A DNA stretch of 64,000 nucleotides from Oligosphaera ethanolica (GCF_030814695.1 NZ_JAUSVL010000001.1:5182227-5246226); one strand, 5' to 3'; counted from the stretch's first letter, positions 16,268 to 26,534 are shown. Translations and numbers: made by a program. Notes: generated by a model from the letters alone, not told the origin.

Positions 16268-18085
16268 ATGATCATCCTGGTGATTAAAAAGAGCGACGCT
16301 GACTGCCCGCACTCGCAGCAGATTGCCCTGGATTACCCGGATGCCGTGATCTCCAACTACAAGCAGTATCCGGACAAAGAGCTGCTTGAGGTTGGCCCCG
16401 CCCTTATCGTTTTGACCCACCCGCAGGCCGTCCTCCACACCAAGACCCTGCGTGCAGCAGCGGCGGACAAACATCCCAACCTGCGCATCCTCGTCGTCCT
16501 CCCCGAAGACCTCGCCGTACAGGCAACCAGCGCCCGCATTGCCGGCGCCAATGTCTGCATGATCACGCCCTTCCCTGCTGAGCTGCTACAACGGGCCATC
16601 TACGACGAATGCACGGTCTTCCGCCGACTGGTCGACACCGCCGAGTTGCTTAAAGCCAACCCCGCCATCGCCAACCGCTATCTCTACCTCAGCATCCTTG
16701 GCGCCGGACAGCATTCCGTCATGGTCCTGGCTAAAGACCAGCAGAATGCCAACAAGGTCGTGACCGTCAAGTTGCTGCGCAAGTCCATTAGCTCCGCCGC
16801 CGACTTCATGACCGAATTCATGACCAACGCCGAAAAACTCAAAAAGGCGTCCTGCGAAAATTTTGCCCGCGTCATTGACGCCGGCTCCTGGAAAGGCTAT
16901 GGATACCTGGCCAGCGACATCGGCCCATGCGAAAACCTATACGCTTTGCTGGACAAACATCCCCTCCCGGAAGGCGAAATTATCAAGATCGGCCTGTCGC
17001 TCACCCGCGCGCTCATGGCCGTCAAGAAGTGCGGCGTTATTCATTTTGACATCAAGCCCGAAAATGTCCTCTACGACCCCAAAAGCAAGACCTACATCCT
17101 CAGCGAATTCGGTTTACTAACGCCCTTTGAAGCCCCTGACAGCAGCGGCTTCTGTTTCTGGTCGGAAGCGGCCTATACCAGCCCGGAGGTCTTTGCCCAG
17201 GCCAGCTGGCTCACCGCCCGCAGCGATATCTACGCCCTTGGCCTACTCCTCTACACCTGCATCACCAGGAATAACCCATTCCTTGGCCACCCGAGTGATA
17301 CTGACATCAAACGCCGCATCAATGAAAACGTCATCAAATTCTCCGACAACGACCTGGGCAAATGCTCACCGGCACTGGCGGTCACCATAGATGGCATGAC
17401 CGACGTCGATCCCGACGTGAGGCCCCGCCTCCGGGAACTGGAAACAATCTTCTTCCAAGGCAACAAAATCCTCGGTGAGGGCAATGCCGCGCCACCAACG
17501 CCAGGCAACAACACCGAGGCCATCGGCGCCAAACCACCCAACGCCGGCTTTGCCGATGGCCTGGACGCGGCACCGTTGCGCCATGGCAAGAACGCTCCAT
17601 CCGCCGCTAGCACCGGCCGCATCCCTACCATGCGCACACCGGCAGGATCACCCGCACCAGCCGCCAGCAAAAAAATCGACTGGCGTCACGACCGCAAAGC
17701 CCAGCTGCGGGCAGCCATCGCCGGTATCGCCGCGTTGATCATCCTCAGTATTGCCTTCAACGCCGGCTATCGCCGCGCCGTGAAACGCCTCCGCCCCACC
17801 CAATTCCAAGGCGGGCCATTGCAAGTCTTTACCTGCCTTGACGGCCACACCGAGGAAATCCGCACCCTGGACCTACGCAATGTCAAGTGCCCTACCTGCG
17901 GCGAACACACCACGCCATCATACACCTGCCGCAAATGCAAAGCCGTTTTCGGACTGCCAGCGTGGATCCGCCGGCACATGACCGACGAGGAATGCGCCAA
18001 ATTTGAACAACAACAGAAAATCTGCCCCTTCTGCGAAAGCACGGACATCGTCCCCACGCCCCTGAAACAAGCCACGCAAAAATAA
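16268..18085 (+). CDS. Membrane-anchored kinase-like protein with pseudo-receiver domain and zinc ribbons
   Basis: A 605-residue protein with four parts. Residues 1-115 have a receiver-like beta/alpha pattern (ALIVLTHP, LRILVVLPE, ANVCMITPF) but lack the phospho-acceptor Asp. Residues 140-400 are a Hanks-type kinase fold, with a glycine loop GAGQHS at 145-150, K168 in TVKLL, the catalytic loop HFDIKPEN (D261, N266) and the SPE motif at 305-307. The metal-binding DFG is replaced by EFG (E280). A Pro/Ala-rich linker and one membrane helix (AAIAGIAALIILSIAF) follow. The C-terminus has CPTCGEHTTPSYTCRKCK and a final CPFC, probably zinc ribbons. Glu in place of the DFG Asp means activity is uncertain. 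Confidence 0.8.
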   Translation: MIILVIKKSDADCPHSQQIALDYPDAVISNYKQYPDKELLEVGPALIVLTHPQAVLHTKTLRAAAADKHPNLRILVVLPEDLAVQATSARIAGANVCMITPFPAELLQRAIYDECTVFRRLVDTAELLKANPAIANRYLYLSILGAGQHSVMVLAKDQQNANKVVTVKLLRKSISSAADFMTEFMTNAEKLKKASCENFARVIDAGSWKGYGYLASDIGPCENLYALLDKHPLPEGEIIKIGLSLTRALMAVKKCGVIHFDIKPENVLYDPKSKTYILSEFGLLTPFEAPDSSGFCFWSEAAYTSPEVFAQASWLTARSDIYALGLLLYTCITRNNPFLGHPSDTDIKRRINENVIKFSDNDLGKCSPALAVTIDGMTDVDPDVRPRLRELETIFFQGNKILGEGNAAPPTPGNNTEAIGAKPPNAGFADGLDAAPLRHGKNAPSAASTGRIPTMRTPAGSPAPAASKKIDWRHDRKAQLRAAIAGIAALIILSIAFNAGYRRAVKRLRPTQFQGGPLQVFTCLDGHTEEIRTLDLRNVKCPTCGEHTTPSYTCRKCKAVFGLPAWIRRHMTDEECAKFEQQQKICPFCESTDIVPTPLKQATQK

Positions 18086-18129
18086 CGCCACCCGCAGAGC
18101 CTAGCGCGCCACCGGTATCCTTGGCCGCG

Positions 18130-18480
18130 AAGCGGCGAGCGCCATGAAGTGGCGCTGTCATCGTAGCCCAGGGCAAGCGACGCCGAAGGCGGAGCGCCGC
18201 CCTGGGTACAACGGCGACTATGTTCGTGTTCCTCGGCCTCTTTGGCCCCAGTCGGCTTCGCTGACTGGGGCCAAAGAGGCAATGGAATCAGGTAACGGCT
18301 TTCCCTTCTTGGACCATGGCGCCCGGCACTATTTATTTAGGTCGCCCTTTCATGGCTCATTTCGGGTGGGGCTCCTACCCAGGGCGGCGCGCCCTGCGGG
18401 CGCTTGCCCTGGGCTATCTTAGGCCGCGCCTTTGGCGCTGAAAACAAAAGGCCGCAAGACCGGCTGCTAGCAATGACTGA
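18130..18480. repeat. Composite hairpin repeat element
   Basis: Bases 18086-18598 hold no gene. CCTCTTTGGCCCCAGTC at 18237-18253 pairs perfectly with 18263-18279, and a CCCAGGG/CCCTGGG hairpin precedes and another follows. The right end (about 18462-18480) resembles the terminal inverted repeat of the other elements (CAATGACTGAACTATTAC). The left end is degraded and I cannot place it. Confidence 0.65.
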
Positions 18481-18598
18481 ACTATTACCTTTTCAGGTGG
18501 ATCAGCTCGTTCTACGCTCGTCCAAGCCAGCATTGTGGCGCTATATTCAGCGCGTTGTCCGCCCCTTGGTCTGCCACCTTTGCTTAAGGAGACGTGCC

Positions 18599-21583
18599 AT
18601 GCCGTTTTGCCGCACCTGTAGCGCCGCTGTCGTCTTACTGACAAGCCTGTCGTTGTTTGCCCAACCAGCCACTCCTTTCTACCACCTGTCGGGCCGTTCT
18701 GCACCGAGCCTGCGCCATGCGCTGTTCGCACCGGATCACGACGTCCTGCTCTGCACGGCAGCCAATCCCCACGGCTCCTCAGTGGACCTGCCCCCGGCGC
18801 TCTTCAATCCCCACGAGCTCAGCATCTGTGCCTGGGTCGTGCTCAAAGCGCAAAAACAACACGACTACCGCCAGGTCGTCTTCAAATCCCGACGCAACGA
18901 CAGCCCCCAGCGCGTCGACTTCAAATTCGGCTTCTGGGGTGCAGTGCCGGAATTCGCCTACATCCATGAGGACGGCAAGTGGCACGGCATCATGCGCAAT
19001 GGCAACGACTTGGCCATTGCACCAAACCGCCGCGTGCCTCTCGCGGACTGCCCGCGTCTGCGAGAAGACCACTGGGAGCACGTCGCCGCCGTATTCAATC
19101 ACGGTCACATTGCACTTTACATCAACGGCGAATGCCGCCTGGAAGGCCGCACCCCACACGACGCGCTGCTGATCCAGGACACCCTTATGCGCATCGGCTG
19201 CGGCGAGGCATCCGGCGGCGCCAATGCCTTTGTCCTCAATGGTTTGCTGGACGATCTCAGGCTCTACCCGCAGGCGCTCGACAGTGCCCAGATCAAGCAG
19301 CTCGTTGCTGACAGCAAGGGCAAATACAGTGCCGGCAAGATCCGTTTCCAAGACCCCAGCGAGCAGTTCAAGGCCGAATTCGACCCGACCTTCGCGCGCA
19401 AGCTGGCCATCGTCAAGGCCTACGAAGCCAATCCGCCGCCGCCGTCCGTCAGCGCCCAGTCGCCGAGCATGAGCATCGTCCGGCAGCACGGCGTGCCCAT
19501 GGCGGCGCGAGATGGCGTCGTTGAGTCCATGATGTGCCTGATGCCCCAGTGCAGCACCGACAACCACGGCGTGACTATGGCCTGCCGGGACTTCGCCGCT
19601 GCCGGCGTCGATACCGTCAGCGATATCTTCTTCCCCTGGATGAAATGGGGGGATAACTGCAGCGGCTGGTGGCTCGCGCCAGGCGAGTACGACTTTGCCA
19701 GAATCGAAGACCGCCTGCGCGCCATGACGGCCGGCAACCCCAACGCCCGCATCATCGTCCGCATCAAGATGAACGTCCCCAACTGGTGGCTTGAACGCTA
19801 CCCCGAGGAGCTGTCCGTCAACGAGCGCGGCGCGCGCTCCCAGCAGCCCGCCATGAGCTCCGAACGCTGGCTCAATGACGCCTGCGGCATGCTCACCGAC
19901 GTCGTCAGGCACCTTGAGCAATCGCCCCTGGCCAAGCACATCATCGGCTACCTCCCCGCCGGCGGCGGCACCTCCGAGTGGTTCTGGTGGAACTACGAAA
20001 AAGGCCTGCAGGATTATTCGCCCGCCAACACCGCCGTCTTCCGCCGCTGGCTCATGGGCAAATACGGTACGGACGATGCCCTGCAACGCGCCTGGCGTAA
20101 TCCCGCCGTGACCCTGGCAAACGCCACCGTGCCCTCACCAGACCTGCGCAATGCCAGCGAAGACGGCGTCTTCCGCGATGTCCGCGCCACGCAGGCCGTC
20201 ACCGACTACCGGCTCTTCATGAGCGACGTCACCAGCGCGGCCATCGGCCGCGCGGTCCGTGCCGTCCGCGCCGGTCTGACTACCCGCAAGCTCGTTGGCA
20301 CTTTCTACGGCTATGCGCATTATCTGGCTGGAAACACCTGGCAGCGCCTCGACAATCTCGGCTTCCAGAACCTGCACAAAGTGCTTGCAGACCCCGAACT
20401 GGACTTCCTCTGCGCGCCCACCGCCTACGACCGCCGCCGCGGCGGCCAGGAAGGCGATTTCATCGTCGCCCCAACCGCCAGCCTGCAGTTGCACAACAAG
20501 CTCTACTGGGACGAAGCCGACATCCGCACCCACCTGGCCGACGGCAATGAATCACACAAAGCCACCAGCCCCGACGAAACCGCCGCCATTCTCTGGCGCA
20601 GTTTCGGCCATTCACTGACCAAAGGCACCTACCTCTGGTGGTTCCTGCTTTCAGGCAACGCGTCCTTCCACACCGAACGCATCATGAACGACGTCAGCGC
20701 CATGGCCCGTCTCGACCGCGAACTGATTGACCAGCCGCGCCGTTCCGTCGCCGACATCGCCGTCTTCTCCGATGAACTCAGCCTGCACTACCTCAACTCC
20801 ACGCAGCCTCGGTTGCGCAACTACAGCCGCGACGCCTTCACGGAACTGGCACGCCTGGGCGCGCCCAGCGACTGCTACCTGCTTGACGACATCGCCCACC
20901 CGGCCCTGCCCCGCTACAAGCTCTATATCTTCCTCAACGCCTTTTACATCACCCCCGAACGCCGCCAGGCCATCCACGACCGCCTCGCCCGCGACGGCGC
21001 CACCGCCCTGTGGTTCTACGCCCCAGGCTACCTCAGCCCCACCGGCAATGACTGCCAAACCATGGCCGAACTCACCGGCATCAGCTTCACCCGCCAGGAA
21101 CTCGGCCAGGACGCCAGCGTCGACTGGCTTGATGCCGCCGGCGGCTGGCCCGGCGATCCGCTCCGCCAGCTCAAGCGCTGCCCCGCGCTGACGCCTGCTT
21201 TCGCCGTGAATGACGCCGCCGCCACCCCGCTGGCGCGCCTCGCAGGGACCGGTGCCGTCGTCGCCGCCAGCAAGGAGCTCCCCTGGGGCCGCAGCGTGTA
21301 CTGCCTGGTGCCACCCAGTGCCGAATTTCTACGCGCACTCTGCGACCTGCTCGCCATCCATGTCTACAGCCGCAGTAACGACGTCTTCCAGGCCAATGCG
21401 CGCTTCGTCATGCTCCACAGCCGCGACGACGCCCCGAAGTCCATCACGCTGCCCAAGCCCCGCGGGTGGCGAAACCTCATCGACGGCACCGTCCACCCCC
21501 CAACAGCCAGCATCAGTTTTCCTCTACCCCACGGCCAAACCGCACTTTTCGAACTCCTGCCCCCCGAGGACGCACAGCCATGA
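18599..21583 (+). CDS. Secreted LamG-domain / beta-galactosidase-like (GH42-like) protein
   Basis: A 994-residue protein with a signal peptide (CSAAVVLLTSLSLFAQ). Residues about 60-240 match a LamG/concanavalin-like lectin fold (LSICAWVVLKAQ, WEHVAAVFNHGHIALYINGE, GLLDDLRLYPQALDSAQI). The middle looks like a TIM-barrel glycosidase of the beta-galactosidase (GH42) type: DFAAAGVDTVSDIFFPWMKWG, then a catalytic-type segment HIIGYLPAGGGTSEWFWW and a later region KLYWDEADIRTHLAD. It probably acts on galactose-containing polysaccharides outside the cytoplasm; family assignment is by pattern only. AAGGAG precedes the ATG. Its stop codon overlaps the start of the next gene (ATGA). Confidence 0.75.
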   Translation: MPFCRTCSAAVVLLTSLSLFAQPATPFYHLSGRSAPSLRHALFAPDHDVLLCTAANPHGSSVDLPPALFNPHELSICAWVVLKAQKQHDYRQVVFKSRRNDSPQRVDFKFGFWGAVPEFAYIHEDGKWHGIMRNGNDLAIAPNRRVPLADCPRLREDHWEHVAAVFNHGHIALYINGECRLEGRTPHDALLIQDTLMRIGCGEASGGANAFVLNGLLDDLRLYPQALDSAQIKQLVADSKGKYSAGKIRFQDPSEQFKAEFDPTFARKLAIVKAYEANPPPPSVSAQSPSMSIVRQHGVPMAARDGVVESMMCLMPQCSTDNHGVTMACRDFAAAGVDTVSDIFFPWMKWGDNCSGWWLAPGEYDFARIEDRLRAMTAGNPNARIIVRIKMNVPNWWLERYPEELSVNERGARSQQPAMSSERWLNDACGMLTDVVRHLEQSPLAKHIIGYLPAGGGTSEWFWWNYEKGLQDYSPANTAVFRRWLMGKYGTDDALQRAWRNPAVTLANATVPSPDLRNASEDGVFRDVRATQAVTDYRLFMSDVTSAAIGRAVRAVRAGLTTRKLVGTFYGYAHYLAGNTWQRLDNLGFQNLHKVLADPELDFLCAPTAYDRRRGGQEGDFIVAPTASLQLHNKLYWDEADIRTHLADGNESHKATSPDETAAILWRSFGHSLTKGTYLWWFLLSGNASFHTERIMNDVSAMARLDRELIDQPRRSVADIAVFSDELSLHYLNSTQPRLRNYSRDAFTELARLGAPSDCYLLDDIAHPALPRYKLYIFLNAFYITPERRQAIHDRLARDGATALWFYAPGYLSPTGNDCQTMAELTGISFTRQELGQDASVDWLDAAGGWPGDPLRQLKRCPALTPAFAVNDAAATPLARLAGTGAVVAASKELPWGRSVYCLVPPSAEFLRALCDLLAIHVYSRSNDVFQANARFVMLHSRDDAPKSITLPKPRGWRNLIDGTVHPPTASISFPLPHGQTALFELLPPEDAQP

Positions 21584-22092
21584 GCAACCATCCCATGCGC
21601 CGGCACAAACGGCAAATCCACGACCGCCAGCATCTCGCCGCTATCCTCAATGCCTGCGAATACGGCCACCTCGCGCTCTGCGACGGCAACGAACCCTACG
21701 TCGTCGCCCTCAATTACACCTGGGTCGAAGAAAATGGCCGAGATGTCTTCTTCTTCCACAGCGCCCCCGCCGGCCGCAAAATCGACTGTCTCCGCGCCAA
21801 TCCGCGTGGCTGTTTCATGGTCGAAACCGGCGTCAAGCTCATCGTCCCGACGCCGCCGGATAACTGCTTGTGGACGACCCACTTCCAGTCCGTCGTCGCC
21901 AGCGGCACCATCAGCATCATCAGCGACCAGGCCGAGCAGAAAGCCGCCCTGAATGTCTTCATGCGCCGTTTTGCGCCTGACATCACCGATTTTGCCTACC
22001 CGCCGCATCTCATTGGCAAGATGGTCATGCTCAAAATGATCGTCGACGACCTCAAGGGCAAACAGCTGCCAACGCCACCAAGTGCTTGCTAA
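21580..22092 (+). CDS. Pyridoxamine 5-phosphate oxidase-family FMN-binding protein
   Basis: A 170-residue split-barrel flavoprotein of the NimA/PNPOx-like type. The N-terminus (RHKRQIHDRQHLAAILNACE) leads into a typical first strand pair (YGHLALCDGNEPYVVALNYTW). FFFHSAPAGRKIDCLRANPRGCFMVE is the usual FMN and heme contact region. Members reduce small molecules or store flavin, and the substrate is not deducible. It begins inside the last codon of the upstream glycosidase gene (ATGA overlap) and sits 48 bp before the GH2-like gene, so all three are probably one operon. Confidence 0.85.
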   Translation: MSNHPMRRHKRQIHDRQHLAAILNACEYGHLALCDGNEPYVVALNYTWVEENGRDVFFFHSAPAGRKIDCLRANPRGCFMVETGVKLIVPTPPDNCLWTTHFQSVVASGTISIISDQAEQKAALNVFMRRFAPDITDFAYPPHLIGKMVMLKMIVDDLKGKQLPTPPSAC

Positions 22093-22140
22093 ACACGTCG
22101 TTGTGAAAGTCATACAAGCACCACCACCCAGGAGGAAATC

Positions 22141-25100
22141 ATGTACAAATGTCTGTGTCTGGCCATCTTGACCATTGTCGCTACCCACGGCCTCGTCGCC
22201 ACCACGCCGCCGCTGCCGCCCGGCGCCTACGCCGAGTGGGACAGCGCCAAAGCCTGGCAGCAACACTCCGACACCCGCAGCAAAATCTGCATCAACGGCC
22301 TCTGGCAATTCCGCTCCGAACCGCGACTCCAGCCCGTCGAAAAAATCACCCCCTTCTACAGCGAGGACGGCGCCCCCGACACCAGCTGGGACATCACCAG
22401 CATGACTAACGCGACCGTCACCGGCAGTCGCGACAGCAGCCGCAAAACCCACGGCGAAGCCAGTACCCGTATCGACCTCGAGGTGCCGCCAGCAACCAAC
22501 TTCTACCACGTCACCCGCATCATTCCGGGCATACCCACCGGTGTCAAACTCGTCGCTCGCGTTGACGTCTGGTCTGAAATGGAACGCGGCGATGTCCACA
22601 TCGAGGTACAGGACTCCCGCGATTACACCTTCCACACCACCGCCGGATCCACCATCGCCCCCAAGGCCGCCTGGCAAACCATCGAATGCGAATTCATGCT
22701 GCCAAAAGATTCTCCCGGCGTCAAAATCCTCATTCCCCGCAACCACGGCTCCACCTCCGGCCTCAAAGGCCAATTTTGGCTGGACAATCTCCGCATCGTC
22801 CAGGTCGAACACCTCCCCTCGCCCGGCATCGCCTTGCCTGCCGACGACGCCTGGGGCTTCAGCAAGGTCCCCGGCTCCTGGTACGGTCGCGTCTATTGGC
22901 ATGACGACGATCCCGCTCGCAGCAAGGCCAATGACCTGCGCTTCGCCTGGTACCGCCGCGACGTCAGCATCCCCGCCGACTGGTCCGGCCGCCACGTCAG
23001 CGTCCGCCTCGACCGCGTCGCCACCGATGCCCGCGTCTATTGCAACGGCCACGACGCCGGCGCCGTGCCCTTCATGGGCGGCAGCGTCGATATCACCCCG
23101 TGGGCCGAATTCGGCAAGACTGCCAGCATCGCCGTGCTCGTCGAAGCGCGCAACAGCTGGCGCGTCATGCCGGACCTTTTTACCAAGCCAAACAAAGTCT
23201 GGGCGCAGCGGCTAAGCGCCGCCGGCATCCTCGGCGATGTCTTCCTGGAGGCTGAACCAACCGGTACCCGCCTAGGCCCCTGCCGCATCGTCACCACCGT
23301 CGCCGACCACCGCCTCCGCGTCCAGGCACCCATCATCACCGCCACCGACCTCAGCGCCGCCGACCTCAGTTGGCGCTGCGACATCCGTGACGGCGATCGT
23401 GTCGTCAAGTCTTTCACCGGCAACGCGCCCGCAGCTGCCAGCGAAATCGTTGCTGAAACGCAGTGGTCCGACGTAGAATTGTGGGACATCGATAATCCCA
23501 AGCTCTACACGCTCACCATCACACTCCTTCGCGGCGACGCCGTACTCGACCAGAGTCTGCCGCAGCGTTTCGGCTTCCGCGACTTCGTCATCCGCGGCAA
23601 ATACTTCTACCTCAACGGTGTCAAGATCAACCTCGCGTCCTGCTCCTACTGGACGCGCAAAGGCAACTGGCACACCCCCGAGGCCATCCGCCACTGGCTC
23701 GAGGGCGCCAAGGCCGCCGGCTACACTTTCGTCTATGTCGCCGGCATCGACACTCCCGGCCTGTTCCCCGCCAACCGGCCCTTCCTCGAAGCCTGCGACG
23801 AACTCGGCATGCTCGCCGCCATCACGCCAGCGGCGGTCAATTCGATCTATCGCCGCCTGGACGAGCCAGCCATTTGGAAGCAGTGGACGAAACTGGCCAG
23901 CGCCTGCGTCAACGAGCACCTCAATCACCCGTCGCTGGTGCTGTGGCGTATGAACATGAACATGCAGTGCTACGCACAAGACCAAAACCCGCTCCTGCTC
24001 GACGGCAAAATGGACTTCGAGCCCGGCACCCTCGCCGCCCTCCGAGAAGAGGCCATGCTCACCTCCAACGCCTTCGTGCGGTCCATCGACCCAACCCGCC
24101 ACACCTACAACCACGCATGCGGCAAAACTGGCGACATCTACAATCTCAACAACTACCTCGGCTGGCCGGAAATTCAGGACCACCGCGAATGGCTGCGCGT
24201 CTGGGCTACCCAAGGCGACAAGCCCCTCTACATGGCCGAACAGGCCACGCCCTACCCCGGCGATTTCCAGATGCGCGATCCGTCCGTCTGGTGGGCCAAC
24301 GAGCCCGTCATGACTGAATATGGCGCCATCGCCCTCGGCGAAAAGAGCTACGAGCTCGAAGAAGCAGACTACGTCGATTACCTCAGCTGGTGCTGGCGCC
24401 CCAAGGAACGCAAGTGGAATTCGTCCTACGGCTACTTCTGCAACAACTACCCGCCCATCCTGGATGAAGCGGCGACGCGTTACTACGAAGAGACCCTGCC
24501 CGCCTGGCGCACCTGGGGCATCTCCGGCGGCGTCAATGCCTGGGAAAATGCCTGGCGACGGCTGATCAAGCCCAATCCCGGCAGCGTCTTCCGCCAGACG
24601 CCCCCCAATCTGCCCCTCGACACCGACTGGGCCGCCCTGCAGCGCCCCGGCATATCCGCTGACGAGTGGGTGTACGACGGTGGTGGCGGCGGCGAAATTC
24701 GTTCGCTCTTCGACCTCGGCCGACCCGAAGAAATGGAGTACTACGCGCCGACCCGGCGCGGCAAAGTTTATCCCACGCTCATCGCCCCGCTCTTTGCCTA
24801 CCTCGGCGGACCGGACGATCTCTGGTACACCCAGGACCACGCCTTCCGCAGTGGCGAGACCATCGGGAAATCCCTTATCGTCATCAACGACCGCCGCCAA
24901 GCCCAGTCCTTCCAAGTCAGCTGGCAGGCATCCCGGGACGGCAAGGTCTTCGCCAGCGACAGCGCTACGCTGGACATTCCCCCGGCAGAGACCTCACACC
25001 TGCAGATCCGTTTCGCGGCGCCGACCGTGACGGCCCGCAGCGTCATCAGCATCACCGCCAAAGTCCTTGCCGGCGACGACGACGTGCCAGTCAAGCCCAT

Positions 25101-26505
25101 GACCTTGCAGGTCTATCCACCCGCCGCCCGCGCCGCGCAACGCAACCTGGCGCAGTGGGCCATCTACGATCCCACCGGCAAGAGCACGGCGGCCTTCGCC
25201 CGCCTGGGTTACGTACTGCCCGCCATCAACGACGTGGCCGCTCTACCAGCCTCAGCACGCGTGCTGGTCGTCGGCTGCGGCGCGCTTGACGACGCCCAGA
25301 CCGCCGACGCGGCGCTCGCCGGCCTCGCCGAACGCGTCCGCAAGGGCCTGCAGGTACTGGTCCTCGAACAAACAGCCGAGACCATGAACGCCCGTTTCGG
25401 TCTGCGCGCTTTCACGCCCGGCGTCCGCCAAGTCTGGGTGCGCCAGGGCGACCACCCATTCCTCCGTGACATCAGCAATGACGACCTCGCCGACTGGCGC
25501 GGCCAGACCACCCTCGGACCGCTTGACGGCCCACCCAAGAGTCTCACCGACGATCAGCGCCCCAAACGCACCTGGCGCTGCTCGCAGTCCGGCGTCGTCG
25601 CCTCAACCATCGTCGAAATGCCCCACGTCGCCGGCTTCAGCCCCATCGTCGACACCGGCTTCGATCTGCGCTACAGCGCCCTGTGGGAAAACCACGAGGG
25701 CATGGGCCGCATGGTCTTCTGCCTCCTGGACGTCAGCGACCGCGCCGGCAAAGATCCCGTCGTCTATACGCTGCTGCATAACATCGTCGGCGATCTCGAC
25801 CAGCCCACACGCGCCTTCACCGCAGCCACCACGCAACTCGTCGCACCTTGTGCCGATGCCCCACTGTCGGCCCTGTCTGTGAACAGCGCCGCGCCCGCCC
25901 TGGCCGATGCCGGCCCCGGACACGTGCTGGTCATCCCGCGCGGCGCCGCCGCCTGGCTGGAGCAGCACGGCAATGCCCTGGCCGACTACCTGACGCGCGG
26001 CGGCAGAGTCCTCGCCGTCGGCCTCACTCTCGCCGAAGGCCAGGCGCTTAGCGCCGCCGTCGGCGACGCGTTCAGCGTCAGCCGCGAAACCCACTGGCTC
26101 AATCGCCTGCATGGCGCGACACCCACGACCTTCCACGGCGTCTCTCCCGCAGCCATCCGCTGGCGCCTGAAACTGGAATGCACCGTCGTCAACACCGTCC
26201 CTACCAAGGGCTGGCGCAATGACAGCGGCGTGCTGGCCACCATACCCGTCGGCAAAGGCCACATCGTCTGGCTGGCAGCCACCCCGGCGGATTTCGACGC
26301 CGAACAGCGCCCCGACCTGGTCTTCAGCCGCGTCAAAACCGAGCGCCTGATCACCACTGTCCTCGGCAATCTCGACGTCCAATGCGGCCGCAGTTGGGCC
26401 GACGCTCTGGAAAAATCCGCCAACGCTGACAGCCGCCGCGAAACCGACTGCTACAGCGACACACGCCGTCTCCGCGACGACCCCTACGCAACCATGCGCT
26501 GGTAA
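22141..26505 (+). CDS. Large secreted GH2-like protein
   Basis: A 1,454-residue protein with a signal peptide (CLCLAILTIVATHGLVATT). Sugar-binding and immunoglobulin-like domains follow (WYRRDVSIPADWSGRHVSVRLDRV, ITPWAEFGKTASIAVLVEA), then the GH2-type barrel start FGFRDFVIRGKYFYLNGVKINL. The segment HLNHPSLVLWRMNMNMQ near residue 593 is where GH2 enzymes carry the acid/base Glu within an NHPSxxxWSxGNE motif; here the Glu is absent. PLYMAEQATPYPGDF contains a Glu suitable as nucleophile. The long C-terminal part has Ig-like and glutamine-amidotransferase-like segments. It may be inactive or use a shifted acid. AGGAGGA precedes the ATG. Confidence 0.75.
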   Translation: MYKCLCLAILTIVATHGLVATTPPLPPGAYAEWDSAKAWQQHSDTRSKICINGLWQFRSEPRLQPVEKITPFYSEDGAPDTSWDITSMTNATVTGSRDSSRKTHGEASTRIDLEVPPATNFYHVTRIIPGIPTGVKLVARVDVWSEMERGDVHIEVQDSRDYTFHTTAGSTIAPKAAWQTIECEFMLPKDSPGVKILIPRNHGSTSGLKGQFWLDNLRIVQVEHLPSPGIALPADDAWGFSKVPGSWYGRVYWHDDDPARSKANDLRFAWYRRDVSIPADWSGRHVSVRLDRVATDARVYCNGHDAGAVPFMGGSVDITPWAEFGKTASIAVLVEARNSWRVMPDLFTKPNKVWAQRLSAAGILGDVFLEAEPTGTRLGPCRIVTTVADHRLRVQAPIITATDLSAADLSWRCDIRDGDRVVKSFTGNAPAAASEIVAETQWSDVELWDIDNPKLYTLTITLLRGDAVLDQSLPQRFGFRDFVIRGKYFYLNGVKINLASCSYWTRKGNWHTPEAIRHWLEGAKAAGYTFVYVAGIDTPGLFPANRPFLEACDELGMLAAITPAAVNSIYRRLDEPAIWKQWTKLASACVNEHLNHPSLVLWRMNMNMQCYAQDQNPLLLDGKMDFEPGTLAALREEAMLTSNAFVRSIDPTRHTYNHACGKTGDIYNLNNYLGWPEIQDHREWLRVWATQGDKPLYMAEQATPYPGDFQMRDPSVWWANEPVMTEYGAIALGEKSYELEEADYVDYLSWCWRPKERKWNSSYGYFCNNYPPILDEAATRYYEETLPAWRTWGISGGVNAWENAWRRLIKPNPGSVFRQTPPNLPLDTDWAALQRPGISADEWVYDGGGGGEIRSLFDLGRPEEMEYYAPTRRGKVYPTLIAPLFAYLGGPDDLWYTQDHAFRSGETIGKSLIVINDRRQAQSFQVSWQASRDGKVFASDSATLDIPPAETSHLQIRFAAPTVTARSVISITAKVLAGDDDVPVKPMTLQVYPPAARAAQRNLAQWAIYDPTGKSTAAFARLGYVLPAINDVAALPASARVLVVGCGALDDAQTADAALAGLAERVRKGLQVLVLEQTAETMNARFGLRAFTPGVRQVWVRQGDHPFLRDISNDDLADWRGQTTLGPLDGPPKSLTDDQRPKRTWRCSQSGVVASTIVEMPHVAGFSPIVDTGFDLRYSALWENHEGMGRMVFCLLDVSDRAGKDPVVYTLLHNIVGDLDQPTRAFTAATTQLVAPCADAPLSALSVNSAAPALADAGPGHVLVIPRGAAAWLEQHGNALADYLTRGGRVLAVGLTLAEGQALSAAVGDAFSVSRETHWLNRLHGATPTTFHGVSPAAIRWRLKLECTVVNTVPTKGWRNDSGVLATIPVGKGHIVWLAATPADFDAEQRPDLVFSRVKTERLITTVLGNLDVQCGRSWADALEKSANADSRRETDCYSDTRRLRDDPYATMRW

Positions 26506-26534
26506 TACCACCCGCCAATAAGCACTGCTTAAGC

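Noticed and set aside
16268-18085. Anti-sigma factor or histidine kinase
   Set aside because: The catalytic loop HFDIKPEN and glycine loop identify a Hanks-type kinase fold; no histidine-kinase H, N or G boxes are present.
21364-24915. Long minus-strand frames (562 and 547 codons) opposite the glycosidase operon
   Set aside because: They encode Val/Gly/Asp-rich shadows with no domain pattern, and the plus strand has clear genes with ribosome-binding sites throughout.
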